Notes: a model not told the origin generated them from the letters alone. 44,908 bases of DNA from Candidatus Kuenenia stuttgartensis (GCA_945870505.1 CAMBSN010000015.1:1-44908); one strand, 5' to 3'; shown: positions 14,539 through 23,312, counted from the first letter of the stretch. Numbers and translations: made by a program.

Positions 14539-16005
14539 ATGGCTGGACCGACTGACGGCGGCAGGGGCAACGGAGACCGCGAACGACGCCGGCCGCGCCG
14601 TGATGGCCACAGTCAGCCGGCGGTAGCGTCTCTGCTCGACCCGCGAGACCGGCCTGCCAACGTCGACGCCGAACGGGCCGTGCTCGGCAGCATTCTGCTC
14701 AAGCCCGACGTGTGCGACGACATCGCACTGGTCGTGCGGGCGGAGGATTTCTCCGACGAGTCGCACCAGCTTCTCTATCGTCACCTCCTCGACCTTCACG
14801 ACTCCGGGAAGCGGATCGACGCCACCATTGTCGTCGAGCGGCTCAAGACACAGGGCGACTTCGAACGGATCGGCGGCGCGGCGGCCCTCGCCGACGTTGT
14901 GCAGGCCGTCCCACACGCAGCCCACGCCACTCACTACGCCGCGATCGTTCGCGACAAGGCGCTGCTGCGCTCGCTCATTGATGCCGGCACCGACATTCTC
15001 CGCGACGCCTACGACGCGTCGGACGAACCCCGGCAGCTGCTGGCCCGCGCTGAAGAAAAGATCTTTTCGATTCTCGAACGCCGCAGTTCGGCAGAGGCGA
15101 AGCCGATCCAGTCCGTGCTTGAAGAGGTGATGGTGCGGATGGACGCCCGCATGAAGCACGAGCACACGATCGGCGGCGTGGAGACGGGCTTCACCGACCT
15201 CGACCAACTCTGCGGCGGCCTTCACAACTCGGAACTGGTGATCCTGGCGGCCCGCCCAAGTATGGGCAAGACGGCCTTCGCGATGAATATCGCGGAGCAT
15301 GCGGCGATCAACCTCAAGCAGCCCGTGCTGTTTGTGAGCCTCGAAATGGCGGCCCTCGAACTCGCCGACCGACTGCTCTGCTCCGCCGCCCAGGTCAACG
15401 GCCACCGGCTCCGCAACGGCACGATCTCTCAGGAAGACAGGCGCCGCCTCGTGCAGAAGTCGTCCGAGATCGGGTCGGCGCCGCTGTTCATCGACGACAC
15501 ACCGAGCCGCACGCTCACCGAAATCGCCGCGGTGGCGCGCCGGCTCAAGCGGAAGCAAGGGCTGTCGATGATCGTGATCGACTACCTCCAACTGATCGAG
15601 CCTGACAATCCGCGGGATCCACGTCAGGAGCAGGTGGCGAGGATCGCGCGGCGGCTGAAGGGGATGTCCCGCGAACTCGACATCCCGGTGCTCTGCCTGG
15701 CGCAGCTCAACCGGCAGGCGGAGGTGTCTCGCGACAACCGGCCCCGGCTCAATCACCTTCGCGAATCCGGCGCCATCGAACAGGACGCCGACGTGGTGAT
15801 GTTCGTCCACCGCGAGGAGTACTACCAGACCAACGACGAGGATCGAGAGCGAGTCCGCGGGCAGGCCGAGATCATCATCGCCAAGCAGCGAAACGGGCCG
15901 ATCGGTGACGTGAAACTGCTCTGGCAGCACGACTTCACGCGGTTTGTGAACCTCGAGCATCGGCCGTACGACGAGTTTGAGCAGTTCGGCTCAACGGGGT
16001 TCTGA
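14539..16005 (+). CDS. dnaB: Replicative DNA helicase
   Basis: DnaB is the hexameric fork helicase. The 488 residues comprise a basic N-terminal tail of about 40 residues, the DnaB N-domain (NVDAERAVLGSILLKPDVCD), a linker helix, and the RecA-like C-domain. Walker A is ARPSMGKT (238-245), Walker B is MIVIDYLQLIEP, and the arginine-finger/H4 region is visible in SRDNRPRLNHLRESGAIEQDADVV with its preceding LAQLNRQ. No intein interrupts the gene. It is the last of the rpsF-ssb-rplI-dnaB series and converges on tsaD. Confidence 0.97.
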   Translation: MAGPTDGGRGNGDRERRRPRRDGHSQPAVASLLDPRDRPANVDAERAVLGSILLKPDVCDDIALVVRAEDFSDESHQLLYRHLLDLHDSGKRIDATIVVERLKTQGDFERIGGAAALADVVQAVPHAAHATHYAAIVRDKALLRSLIDAGTDILRDAYDASDEPRQLLARAEEKIFSILERRSSAEAKPIQSVLEEVMVRMDARMKHEHTIGGVETGFTDLDQLCGGLHNSELVILAARPSMGKTAFAMNIAEHAAINLKQPVLFVSLEMAALELADRLLCSAAQVNGHRLRNGTISQEDRRRLVQKSSEIGSAPLFIDDTPSRTLTEIAAVARRLKRKQGLSMIVIDYLQLIEPDNPRDPRQEQVARIARRLKGMSRELDIPVLCLAQLNRQAEVSRDNRPRLNHLRESGAIEQDADVVMFVHREEYYQTNDEDRERVRGQAEIIIAKQRNGPIGDVKLLWQHDFTRFVNLEHRPYDEFEQFGSTGF

Positions 16006-16010
16006 ACATA

Positions 16011-16178
16011 CGGCCGCCGGGCCATCCTGGCCCCGGCCGCCTGAGTTTGAGGGCTCGCCTTCCGGGCGAGCGATCCTGTGCACGGCCGCCGGGCCATCGT
16101 GGCCCCGGCGGCCTGAATTTGAGGGCTCGCCTTCCGGGCGAGCGATCCTGTGCACGGCCGCCGGGCCATCGTGGCCCC
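16011..16178 (+). repeat. Family D tandem double-hairpin array (72 bp period)
   Basis: Units begin at 16011 and 16083, with a truncated third at 16155. Each has a GCCGCCGGG...CCCGGCGGC hairpin around CCATCNTGG, an A/T-rich linker (TGAATTTGAGG), then GCTCGCC-TTCCG-GGCGAGC and GATCCTGTGCA. The plan equals that of 8301-8447, with C-G to G-C exchange in the outer pair of hairpin 1. It starts five bases after the dnaB stop. Confidence 0.87.
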
Positions 16179-16180
16179 CC

Positions 16181-16249
16181 GTAGCACAGGTTTTCAACCT
16201 GTGTCTGTCCATCGCGGCGGCTCGGGCACAGGTTGAAAACCTGTGCTAC
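16181..16249. repeat. Inverted pair of family A hairpins
   Basis: A minus-oriented copy (16181-16203: GTAG, CACAGGTT, TTC, AACCTGTG) faces a plus-oriented copy (16227-16249: CACAGGTT, GAA, AACCTGTG, CTAC). The two are 23 bases apart and can pair with each other as a 23 bp stem. The CTA at 16246-16248 is the TAG stop codon of tsaD. Confidence 0.9.
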
Positions 16250-17301
16250 GGGAAGAGGCGCGTGGCGGCCCGTGCCGCGGCGGCGCGATCGGTGCCGGGC
16301 GTGACATCGAGCGCGAAGCCGTCGTCGTCGCCCCTCTCGAGACGCTCCCAGGCGATCGCCCCCATGGCGGCGTTGTCGGTGCAGAGCGACCGTGGCGGTA
16401 TGAAGACCGCGACCCTTCGCCGGCGACCAAGGACCTCCAGCGACTCTCGCAACAGCGTATTGGCCGCTACGCCCCCTCCCACCGCCACGGCACGGCAGCC
16501 AGTGCGAGCGAGGGCGAGCTCAACCTTGGCGAGGATCGAGTCGACCACCGCCTGCTGGAACGACGCGGCGAGATTGGCCAGCGGCCGACCCACCGGGGGA
16601 GGCACGTCGACCACCGCATTCGGCGGTCGCACGAGGTAGCGAAGGGCGGTCTTTAATCCGCTGAAGCTCAAATCGAGCCGGTCGCGATCGGTGGCCAGCG
16701 GCCTCGGAAGGCGATGGGCCTTGGGATCGCCTCCGGCAGCAGCCCGTTCGATCTCGGGGCCGCCCGGATAACCGAGCCCCAGCAGGCTGGCGGCCTTGTC
16801 GAAGGCCTCGCCTGCGGCATCGTCGATCGTGCCGCCGAGCCGCTCAGCATCGAGCGGGCCATGAACGTGAAACAGCGAGGTGTGGCCGCCACTCGCGACG
16901 AGGCCGACGCACGGATACGTGAACCGCTCACCGAAGGCGAGGCGACACGCATAGAGGTGTGCCAGGATGTGGTCGTAGCCCACGATCGGTACGCCGAGGG
17001 CGGCGGCGATCGCCTTGCCAGCGGAGAGCCCGACGAGCAGCGAGCCCACCAGACCGGGGCGGACGGCCACGCCCACACCCTCGATGTCGCGCTTCGTGAT
17101 CCCGGCACGTGCGACCGCCTCGTCGATGACGGGGATGATCCGCTCGACATGCGCCCGCGAGGCCACCTCAGGCACGACACCCCGCCACCGCGCATGCAAC
17201 TGCTCCTGGGTGGCGACCACGCTCGAGAGCACATCGCGGCTCCGAGAAATCACCGCGGCCGCAGTCTCGTCGCAGGTGGATTCAATCGCGAGGAGGGGCA
17301 T
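16246..17301 (-). CDS. tsaD: tRNA N6-adenosine threonylcarbamoyltransferase
   Basis: TsaD moves the threonylcarbamoyl group from TC-AMP to A37 of ANN-decoding tRNAs, with TsaB and TsaE. The 351 residues match the family. Metal ligands H111 and H115 (GYDHILAHLYA) and D309 (LCTDNAAMG) are present, with LAIESTCDETAAAV at the N-terminus, PEVASRAH, GLVASGGHTSL, DDAAGEAFDKAASLLGLGYP and the VGGGVAAN glycine loop. The TAG stop lies inside a family A repeat. tsaB and tsaE are not in the window. It follows the DUF1207 gene by 71 bases on the same strand. Confidence 0.96.
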   Translation of the reverse strand: MPLLAIESTCDETAAAVISRSRDVLSSVVATQEQLHARWRGVVPEVASRAHVERIIPVIDEAVARAGITKRDIEGVGVAVRPGLVGSLLVGLSAGKAIAAALGVPIVGYDHILAHLYACRLAFGERFTYPCVGLVASGGHTSLFHVHGPLDAERLGGTIDDAAGEAFDKAASLLGLGYPGGPEIERAAAGGDPKAHRLPRPLATDRDRLDLSFSGLKTALRYLVRPPNAVVDVPPPVGRPLANLAASFQQAVVDSILAKVELALARTGCRAVAVGGGVAANTLLRESLEVLGRRRRVAVFIPPRSLCTDNAAMGAIAWERLERGDDDGFALDVTPGTDRAAAARAATRLFP

Positions 17302-17372
17302 CGTTTCGGGCGCGGTCGTGTTTGGAGTGGGCGCTGGTTGTCAGCCGGCCCCAGAGCCCACGCTGCCTGGGA

Positions 17373-18515
17373 TCAGAAGTCGTACCACATCCCAATACCG
17401 CAGCGGTTTTGGTTGTAGTAGACGAACTCATACTGCGGATCCGAGCCCTGGAGGTACTCGAAGCCGATGCGAAAGAGCTTCTCGCTGCGGTCGCCGCGCC
17501 AGGCCCAGCCGGTCTGCACGCAGACGTTGCCTCCCCAGTCGAGTTCTTGCCGCGACATCCCATTGATCGCGAAGAAGGGAGCACCGTGGATGCCGGTGGC
17601 GCGAGCCTGGATCAGTTCGGTGCCGTACTGGAACTCCCAGGGCTGGGAGCCGCCGGAGTTGAAGAAAGCATAACCAACCTCGCCGTACAGCCGCATCCAG
17701 TCGAAGAGATAGTAGGAGTTGCCCCAGACGAAGCAGTCGCGGACGTAGTTCACCCGGGTGAAATCGGGGTGCTTGAGCATCGCCTCGTCGCCAAGGTGAG
17801 CGCTGTTGTGGTAGTAGGCGAGCTTCGTCTGCCAGCGGCCGATGCCGTAGACGATCGGCACGCCGAAGCGGTAGTCGGCAGAGCGGAGGTCGCGATCCTC
17901 CTGTGGATCGAGCCGCACGAACGCCGCGCCTTCGATCTGAACCTCAAATCCCTGCGGATGCAAGACCGGGTCGGAACCGTATCGCAGAATCGACGCCCGG
18001 CCGCCGAGCGTCGAGTCCCAGAGCCAGCCGTTCTGAGTCGATGGGTTGAGCGGATCAGGATCGGTATCGTCGTACCAGACGGAGGCGAAGCGAGGCTCCT
18101 TCGGCCCAGCAAGGTAGCTCGTGTAGATCAGGTTGTTGGGCAGGATGTGCCATCCCCATGGTCGCGGCGCCCAAAGGTCGTCGAAACACTCGGGATAGCC
18201 GCTTGCCGATGGGCAGCCATCGGTGCACGACGCCCCGGGCGGACACTCGCCGTCAAGGATCACAGGCCCGCTTGGTCTGGTTGGCGGCAGGCTCTGGATA
18301 TCAGCCGGCCCTGAGTAGAAGCCGTCGTCGGGCAGCATGAGCGGCGGCAGGGCCTCGCGTAGAGCCTGCGGGGGGGGCTGAGCGACGGCCGCCCCGGCCC
18401 AGAAGAGCACCGCGAGGGTCGCTACCACCAGCCGCGCCCGGCGACAGGGCGGCGCGGAGCGACACCGACAGCGCAGACGAACCGCGGGCGATTCGGCGAG
18501 AGATGCGAACGGCAT
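17373..18515 (-). CDS. DUF1207 family secreted/outer-membrane protein
   Basis: A 380-residue protein with an N-terminal Arg-rich region, a hydrophobic segment (LVVATLAVLFWAGAAVAQ) and likely signal cleavage after AVA or AVAQ. The mature part begins with a Pro-rich stretch and a Cys-containing segment, then shows the DUF1207 core: WHILPNNLIYTSYLAGPKEP, then RFASVWYDD, ILRYGS, FEVQIEGAAFVRLD, RVNYVRDCFVWGNSYYL, YGEVGYAFF. Alternating beta strands rich in aromatic residues suggest an outer-membrane-type barrel, but this is inference. Several in-frame ATGs exist upstream (18638, 18548); I chose the one that keeps the signal peptide close to the N-terminus. Function unknown. Confidence 0.75.
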   Translation of the reverse strand: MPFASLAESPAVRLRCRCRSAPPCRRARLVVATLAVLFWAGAAVAQPPPQALREALPPLMLPDDGFYSGPADIQSLPPTRPSGPVILDGECPPGASCTDGCPSASGYPECFDDLWAPRPWGWHILPNNLIYTSYLAGPKEPRFASVWYDDTDPDPLNPSTQNGWLWDSTLGGRASILRYGSDPVLHPQGFEVQIEGAAFVRLDPQEDRDLRSADYRFGVPIVYGIGRWQTKLAYYHNSAHLGDEAMLKHPDFTRVNYVRDCFVWGNSYYLFDWMRLYGEVGYAFFNSGGSQPWEFQYGTELIQARATGIHGAPFFAINGMSRQELDWGGNVCVQTGWAWRGDRSEKLFRIGFEYLQGSDPQYEFVYYNQNRCGIGMWYDF

Positions 18516-18770
18516 GACGGGGATCGGGATCAGCGGCAGTTCCAGCATGGGCGGACGCGTGGGCGTGGCTTGCGAACCCGCATCGCCGCGGCGACACTCT
18601 ACGGTTCGTGCCCGTGGCATCCACAGAGTGATCGGCACACCGACCCCGTTTCCGAAAGGACGTCGGCCGATCGATCATGAGTTCTTCCGCGGCGCGGAAG
18701 GCGGGGCAAGATCGCGAAGCCGAAGCCTCGCCATCCCACCGCGATTACCGAGACCACCACCATCACGCCA

Positions 18771-19262
18771 ATGCAGCCATCCACCCAGCCTGACTCCGTC
18801 GCCGTCGATGCTGGCATCGCCGCCGCTCTTGGACGCATCCCGAGCGGGCTGTTCGTTCTGGCCTGGCGCGATGGCGATGCGGACCGCTGCATGCTCGCGA
18901 GTTGGGTGATGCAGGCCGGCTTTGTGCCGCCCCAGGTGAGCGTGGCGGTGGCCTCGACGCGGGATCTCCTCGCAGCCCTCGATCGAGGCGCGACGTTCGC
19001 CGTGAACATTCTCGCCGAGTCGCAGCGGGCACTCCTGGCCCGCTTCGGAAAGCCCACTGCCGACGCCTTCGCAGGCCTCGATTTGCACCGCACGGCAACT
19101 GGCACCGCCGTGCTCGCCGACGCGGCCGCCTGGCTCGACTGCCGTCCCAAGGCCCGTGCCACCCACGGCGACCATGTGCTCGTGCTGGCGGAGGTCGTCG
19201 CCGCCGGTGGCACCGGAGCAGAGCCCGCCATTCACGTCCGGAAGAACGGCCTGCGATACTGA
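18771..19262 (+). CDS. Flavin reductase-like domain protein
   Basis: A 163-residue FMN-binding split-barrel protein. It opens with ALGRIPSGLFVLAWRDGD and has MLASWVMQAGFVPPQVSVAV, FAVNILAESQRALLARFGK and DCRPKARATHGDHVLVLAEVV, the usual order of the flavin reductase domain with the FMN phosphate region in the SWV/QAS-like segment. It probably reduces flavin or uses FMN in a small oxidoreductase; the partner is unknown. It is 22 bases upstream of the ABC-importer genes and could be co-transcribed with them. Confidence 0.8.
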   Translation: MQPSTQPDSVAVDAGIAAALGRIPSGLFVLAWRDGDADRCMLASWVMQAGFVPPQVSVAVASTRDLLAALDRGATFAVNILAESQRALLARFGKPTADAFAGLDLHRTATGTAVLADAAAWLDCRPKARATHGDHVLVLAEVVAAGGTGAEPAIHVRKNGLRY

Positions 19263-19284
19263 TCACCACGCCTGGAGGACTTCC

Positions 19285-20442
19285 ATGTCCGTCATCACGA
19301 TGAGAGCGCACCGGTTCCCCATTCTCCTATCGATGATCTCAGCGATCCTGGCGGTGGGGTGCTCGAGCGACCGAAAGCCCGCAGCCCACGTCGCAGGCGT
19401 TGCAGCCGATACGCCTGCGGAGGCGTCCGCAACGAAGCCCCAGCGACTCATCTTCATCACCAACGGCGACGATCCGTTTTGGGACGCGCTGCTGAGCGGT
19501 CTCAAAGAAGGCGAGCAGCGCTTCGGCTGTGCGGCTGCCGGGATCACCGTCGCCCGCGACGTCAACAATGGTTCTGCCGAAGGGCAGATTGAGCGGCTCC
19601 GGCAGTACGCCACGCAGGACGACGTCGCCGGCATCGCCATCAGCGTGATCCAGGCCGATAACCAGTCGATCGTGGAAGAGATGAAGAAACTTCGGGCGAA
19701 GGGCGTGAAGGTGATCACCGTCGACGGCGATGTGAATCGTGACACTTTCCGGGACGCCCGTTCCTATTACATCGGCACCGACAACGTGGTTGGCGGTCGC
19801 ACGCTCGGCACCGCGACCCGGGCCCTCCTCGAAGCCAGGGGCGCAAAGGAAGGAGGCTACGTGCAATTCGCCGGCTTCACTGATAACGACAACGCCCGGA
19901 GCCGAATGAACGGCGTCAAGGAGACAATCGGACCGGCCTACACAGAACGAGATCGGATGGCCGACGAGATGGACCTCCCCCGCGCCCGCGACAACGTTCG
20001 CAACGCCACCCAGAATCACAAAGACCTCGCAGCGCTCGTGGGCATCTGGGCCTACAACGCACCGGCGATCGCCGATGTGGTCACGGCGAGCGGCACCCGC
20101 GACAAGTACGTGATCGCCACCTTCGACGCTCAGGATCTCGCGATCGGCCACATGGAGAAGGGCCGGATCGACGTGATGGTGGTCCAGAACCCATTCGAAA
20201 TGGGCGTGCGGACCGTTCGGCTCCTGAAGGCGATGGTCGAGGATGACAAGCGGGTGCTTGATGAGATGTTCCCGTCCGCGGCCAGCGCCGGCGGCGACAT
20301 CCACACCACGGGCCTGCGGGTCGTGGTGCCCGACGCGACGTCGCCCGTGAAAGCCGATCTCTTCGATCCACAGGTGGTCGAGTTCATGTCCCTGCCCGAC
20401 TTCAAGGCGTGGCTGGCGAAATACAACCTCACCAGCTCTTGA
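19285..20442 (+). CDS. Sugar ABC transporter substrate-binding lipoprotein
   Basis: A periplasmic-binding protein of the RbsB type, 385 residues. The signal peptide ends in the lipobox LAVGC with Cys26, so the protein is lipid-anchored. The mature protein shows the two-lobe pattern: RLIFITNGDDPFWDALLSGL, the QIERLRQYATQDDVAGIAISV segment, VITVDGDVNRD, YIGTDNVVGGRTLG, IATFDAQDLAIGHMEKGRIDV and VVQNPFEMG. The ligand is likely a monosaccharide or polyol, not resolvable here. GGAGG precedes the ATG by 6 bases. It is followed by permease and ATPase genes, with two bases to the permease start. Confidence 0.9.
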   Translation: MSVITMRAHRFPILLSMISAILAVGCSSDRKPAAHVAGVAADTPAEASATKPQRLIFITNGDDPFWDALLSGLKEGEQRFGCAAAGITVARDVNNGSAEGQIERLRQYATQDDVAGIAISVIQADNQSIVEEMKKLRAKGVKVITVDGDVNRDTFRDARSYYIGTDNVVGGRTLGTATRALLEARGAKEGGYVQFAGFTDNDNARSRMNGVKETIGPAYTERDRMADEMDLPRARDNVRNATQNHKDLAALVGIWAYNAPAIADVVTASGTRDKYVIATFDAQDLAIGHMEKGRIDVMVVQNPFEMGVRTVRLLKAMVEDDKRVLDEMFPSAASAGGDIHTTGLRVVVPDATSPVKADLFDPQVVEFMSLPDFKAWLAKYNLTSS

Positions 20443-20444
20443 TC

Positions 20445-21683
20445 ATGAACTCCCCTGGCAACGCAGGCGGTGGCTGGCGGATGCCCCGTCACGAACTCGC
20501 GATCCTCGCCGCGACGGTGGCGGTATTCGTGGTCACTGGCTGGCTCGACCCAAACCACACCTACTTCGCCAACTGGGCGGAGAGCCGTGACATCATCCTC
20601 AGAAACACGGCACTGCTCGGGATCATCGCGCTGGGCGCCTCGGTCGTGATCATTGCCGGTGGGATCGATCTTTCGGCGGGATCGATGGTGGCCTTCAGTG
20701 CCACGACCTGTGCCCTGGTGCTCACGCTCTGTGCGGCGCCCGACGACCGGCGACTCGTGACCGTGGGGCCGGCGGGCATCGCGGCGGCGGTCGGGGCGGC
20801 ACTCCTCTCCGGGTTGCTCGTCGGCACGCTTCACACCTGGCTGATCACGGCGATCCGCCTGCCGCCGTTCATCGCCACGCTGGCAACCCTCGTGGGGCTG
20901 CGGAGTTTCGCCCGGGCGATGTGCTTGTTCGTCACCAAGGAGCGGTGGGGGAGCGAGTCGCAGCAGATCAACGTCAACACGCCCTTCTTTGCCTGGCTGA
21001 AGGAGCACAACGTCTGGATCATGACGGGTACGTTTCTCGTGCTTGCCGTCGTCACCTGGCTGATCCTCTCTCGGACGGTCCTGGGCCGTCACCTCTACGC
21101 CCTCGGCGGCAACGAGCAGGCAGCACGCCTGAGCGGCATCCGCACTGAGAACGTGAAATGGTTCGCCTACTGCTTTGGCAGCCTGACGGCCGCCCTGGCC
21201 GGCATCTTCCTGATGGCCGACAGCAGCGTGGCCCAGCCCGGCACCCTCGCGCGGGGCTACGAACTCAACGCGATCGCCGCGGCGGTCGTCGGCGGCTGCA
21301 GCCTCCAAGGGGGCGTGGGCACCGTTCCAGGCACCGTGCTTGGGGCGCTCTTCCTGCGGCTCGTGATTGACGCCGTCTCGAAGCTCATCAAGGCGAGCGC
21401 CGACGTCTATGAGGGGATGATCGTGGGGATCATCGTGGCCCTTGCGGTCACGTTCACGCAGGTCGGCCGCCGCGGCCAGTCCGGCCACTCGCTCTTCTCG
21501 GGTGCCCGAGGACTCGCGGCCATTCCGACCATCGCGATCTTTACCGCACTGCTGGCCACGATGGCGGCCGGGAATGTGGCGGCACTCCAGGGACGGACCG
21601 GGCTGTTCGGCATCGGCGTGGGCGGTGCCACGCTTCTCACCCTGGCGGTAGTCCGACGGCTTGAAAGCCGCCACGCATCATGA
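20445..21683 (+). CDS. Ribose-type ABC transporter permease
   Basis: A 412-residue membrane protein of the RbsC/BPD_transp_2 family with about ten hydrophobic helices. Typical elements are LGIIALGASVVIIAGGIDLSAGS, the ATLVGLRSFARA helix, LYALGGNEQAARLSGI (the cytoplasmic EAA-like loop for the ATPase), and AIAAAVVGGCSLQGGVGTVPGTVLGAL. The C-terminus has two extra helices after the core. The start is two bases after the SBP stop, and its stop overlaps the start of the ATPase gene by four bases (ATGA). Confidence 0.92.
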   Translation: MNSPGNAGGGWRMPRHELAILAATVAVFVVTGWLDPNHTYFANWAESRDIILRNTALLGIIALGASVVIIAGGIDLSAGSMVAFSATTCALVLTLCAAPDDRRLVTVGPAGIAAAVGAALLSGLLVGTLHTWLITAIRLPPFIATLATLVGLRSFARAMCLFVTKERWGSESQQINVNTPFFAWLKEHNVWIMTGTFLVLAVVTWLILSRTVLGRHLYALGGNEQAARLSGIRTENVKWFAYCFGSLTAALAGIFLMADSSVAQPGTLARGYELNAIAAAVVGGCSLQGGVGTVPGTVLGALFLRLVIDAVSKLIKASADVYEGMIVGIIVALAVTFTQVGRRGQSGHSLFSGARGLAAIPTIAIFTALLATMAAGNVAALQGRTGLFGIGVGGATLLTLAVVRRLESRHAS

Positions 21684-23206
21684 CCCCCATCGTCGCCTTT
21701 CGCGGGGTCGGCAAGCAGTTCCCTGGCGTCGTTGCCCTCGAGGGCGTCTCATTCGAGCTGATGCCGGGGGAGTGCCACGCGATCTGCGGCGAGAACGGCG
21801 CCGGCAAGAGCACACTCATGAAGCTGCTCTCCGGCGTGCTCACCGACTACGAAGGCGAGATTCTCGTCCGGGGCGAGCCGGTACGGTTTCGCGGCACCCG
21901 CGACGCAGAGGCCGCTGGAATCGCGATCATCCACCAGGAGCTGAATCTGGTGGAGCAGCTTTCTGCTGCCGCCAATATCTTCCTCGGCCGCGAGCGACGA
22001 ACGGCCGTGGGCCTGCTCGACGACGCCGCGATGGAGCGGGAGGCCGCCACGCTCCTGGCCGAACTCGAGTGCCCAGTCGATCCACGAACGCCTGCCGGCA
22101 GCCTCCGGGTGGGCGACCAGCAGCTCCTCGAAATCGCCAAGGCCGTCTCACTGGCCAGTGATGTCCTCATCATGGACGAGCCGACCAGCGCCCTCACCGA
22201 TGCCGAGGTGGCCCGGCTCGACCGCGTCATCGTCCGCCTCCGCGGCCGGGGTGTCACGATCCTGTATATCTCCCACAAGATGGACGAGGTGTTTCGCCTC
22301 GCTGACCGGATCACGGTGCTGCGGGACGGCCGGGTTGTGACCACGGTCGACCGCTCCCGCACCACACCTCGTGAGATCACCGGCTGGATGGTCGGTCGCG
22401 ACATTGCCAGCCACGACTTCCACGGCTCGCGGACGCCTGGCGCGACGGTGCTGGAGCTTCGCGGTCTCACGCTCCCCTGGCCCGGGCATCCCCGCGGCTA
22501 CCGTCTGAAGAACGTGTCGCTCGAGCTTCGGGCCGGCGAGGTCCTCGGCGTCGCGGGCTTGATGGGGGCGGGTCGTACCGAACTGCTGGAAACGATCTTC
22601 GGGGCCGCCGAGCCGACCTGGTCGGGCGAGATTCTCCTCCACGGCCAGGCCGTTCGCTTCGCGCATCCCGCCGAGGCCTGCGCCGCCGGCATCGCGATGG
22701 TGACGGAGGACCGCAAGCGGCTCGGGCTGTTTCCCGACCTCGACGTCGCCGCCAACGTGAGCCTCTGTAGCCTCAATGAGGCGGTGCGAAGCGGCCTGCT
22801 CTCTCGCAGTCGCGAGGAGGCGCTCGTCGCGGGCCCGCTCCGCGAGACGGGCGTGAAGACGCCAGGGCCGCACGCGGCGATCACGGGTCTCTCAGGCGGC
22901 AACCAACAGAAGTGCATCATCGGCCGCTGGTTGCTGGTGAAGCCACAGATCCTCCTCCTCGACGATCCCACTCGCGGCATCGACGTTGGGGCAAAAGCCG
23001 AACTCTACACCCTCATCGACCGGCTCTGCCGTGACGGCCTCGCGGTCATCCTCACGTCGAGCGAGTTGCCAGAACTGCTGACCCTTGCCGACCGGATCAT
23101 CGTGCTCGCCGAGGGCCGCCTCACCGCCGAGTTCCCCCGCGCCGCCGCGACCGAGCAGAAGATCATGGAAGCTGCGACCGGGGCGACAACCCACGCACCC
23201 GCCTGA
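21680..23206 (+). CDS. Ribose-type ABC transporter, duplicated ATPase
   Basis: A 508-residue protein with two ATP-binding domains of the RbsA/MglA type. Domain 1 has Walker A GENGAGKST, a non-canonical signature LRVGDQQLLEIAKAVS and Walker B VLIMDEPTSAL. Domain 2 has the degenerate Walker A GLMGAGRTE, the signature LSGGNQQKCIIGRWL and ILLLDDPTRGIDVGAK. Such asymmetry is normal in the family. It completes a three-gene importer with the lipoprotein and permease. The next gene faces it across a repeat. Confidence 0.93.
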   Translation: MTPIVAFRGVGKQFPGVVALEGVSFELMPGECHAICGENGAGKSTLMKLLSGVLTDYEGEILVRGEPVRFRGTRDAEAAGIAIIHQELNLVEQLSAAANIFLGRERRTAVGLLDDAAMEREAATLLAELECPVDPRTPAGSLRVGDQQLLEIAKAVSLASDVLIMDEPTSALTDAEVARLDRVIVRLRGRGVTILYISHKMDEVFRLADRITVLRDGRVVTTVDRSRTTPREITGWMVGRDIASHDFHGSRTPGATVLELRGLTLPWPGHPRGYRLKNVSLELRAGEVLGVAGLMGAGRTELLETIFGAAEPTWSGEILLHGQAVRFAHPAEACAAGIAMVTEDRKRLGLFPDLDVAANVSLCSLNEAVRSGLLSRSREEALVAGPLRETGVKTPGPHAAITGLSGGNQQKCIIGRWLLVKPQILLLDDPTRGIDVGAKAELYTLIDRLCRDGLAVILTSSELPELLTLADRIIVLAEGRLTAEFPRAAATEQKIMEAATGATTHAPA

Positions 23207-23238
23207 GCCCAAGAAAGTCTCTGCCCCAAGGCCCACCA

Positions 23239-23312
23239 GCCAGGCAGGCGAAGGGATCGGTGCGAGGATGGCGAGCGTCGGCTATCCTGCCGTTCGCGAG
23301 CCAACTCGTACC
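23239..23312 (+). repeat. Family C dispersed repeat, copy 1 (74 bp core)
   Basis: The core is 92% identical (68 of 74 bases) to 30000-30073. It holds a GGATGGC / GCTATCC hairpin (with a G-T pair) and a CGAG-CCAA-CTCG hairpin. Weaker likeness continues to about 23358 with TTTGC / GCAAA arms. It lies between convergent genes (ABC ATPase and ThiF-like). Confidence 0.85.

Noticed and set aside
14452-15960. 502-codon minus-strand frame
   Set aside because: Antisense to dnaB; its His/Val/Asp/Arg-rich product is the usual shadow composition in this high-GC sequence.
16011-16178. Possible CRISPR array
   Set aside because: The 72 bp units are repeated in full, including the linker, so there are no unique spacers; there are only two and a fraction units and no cas genes.
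15977-16639. 220-codon frame with internal repeats in the translation
   Set aside because: It reads through family D and family A repeats and then antisense to tsaD; the repeated residues reflect the DNA repeat.
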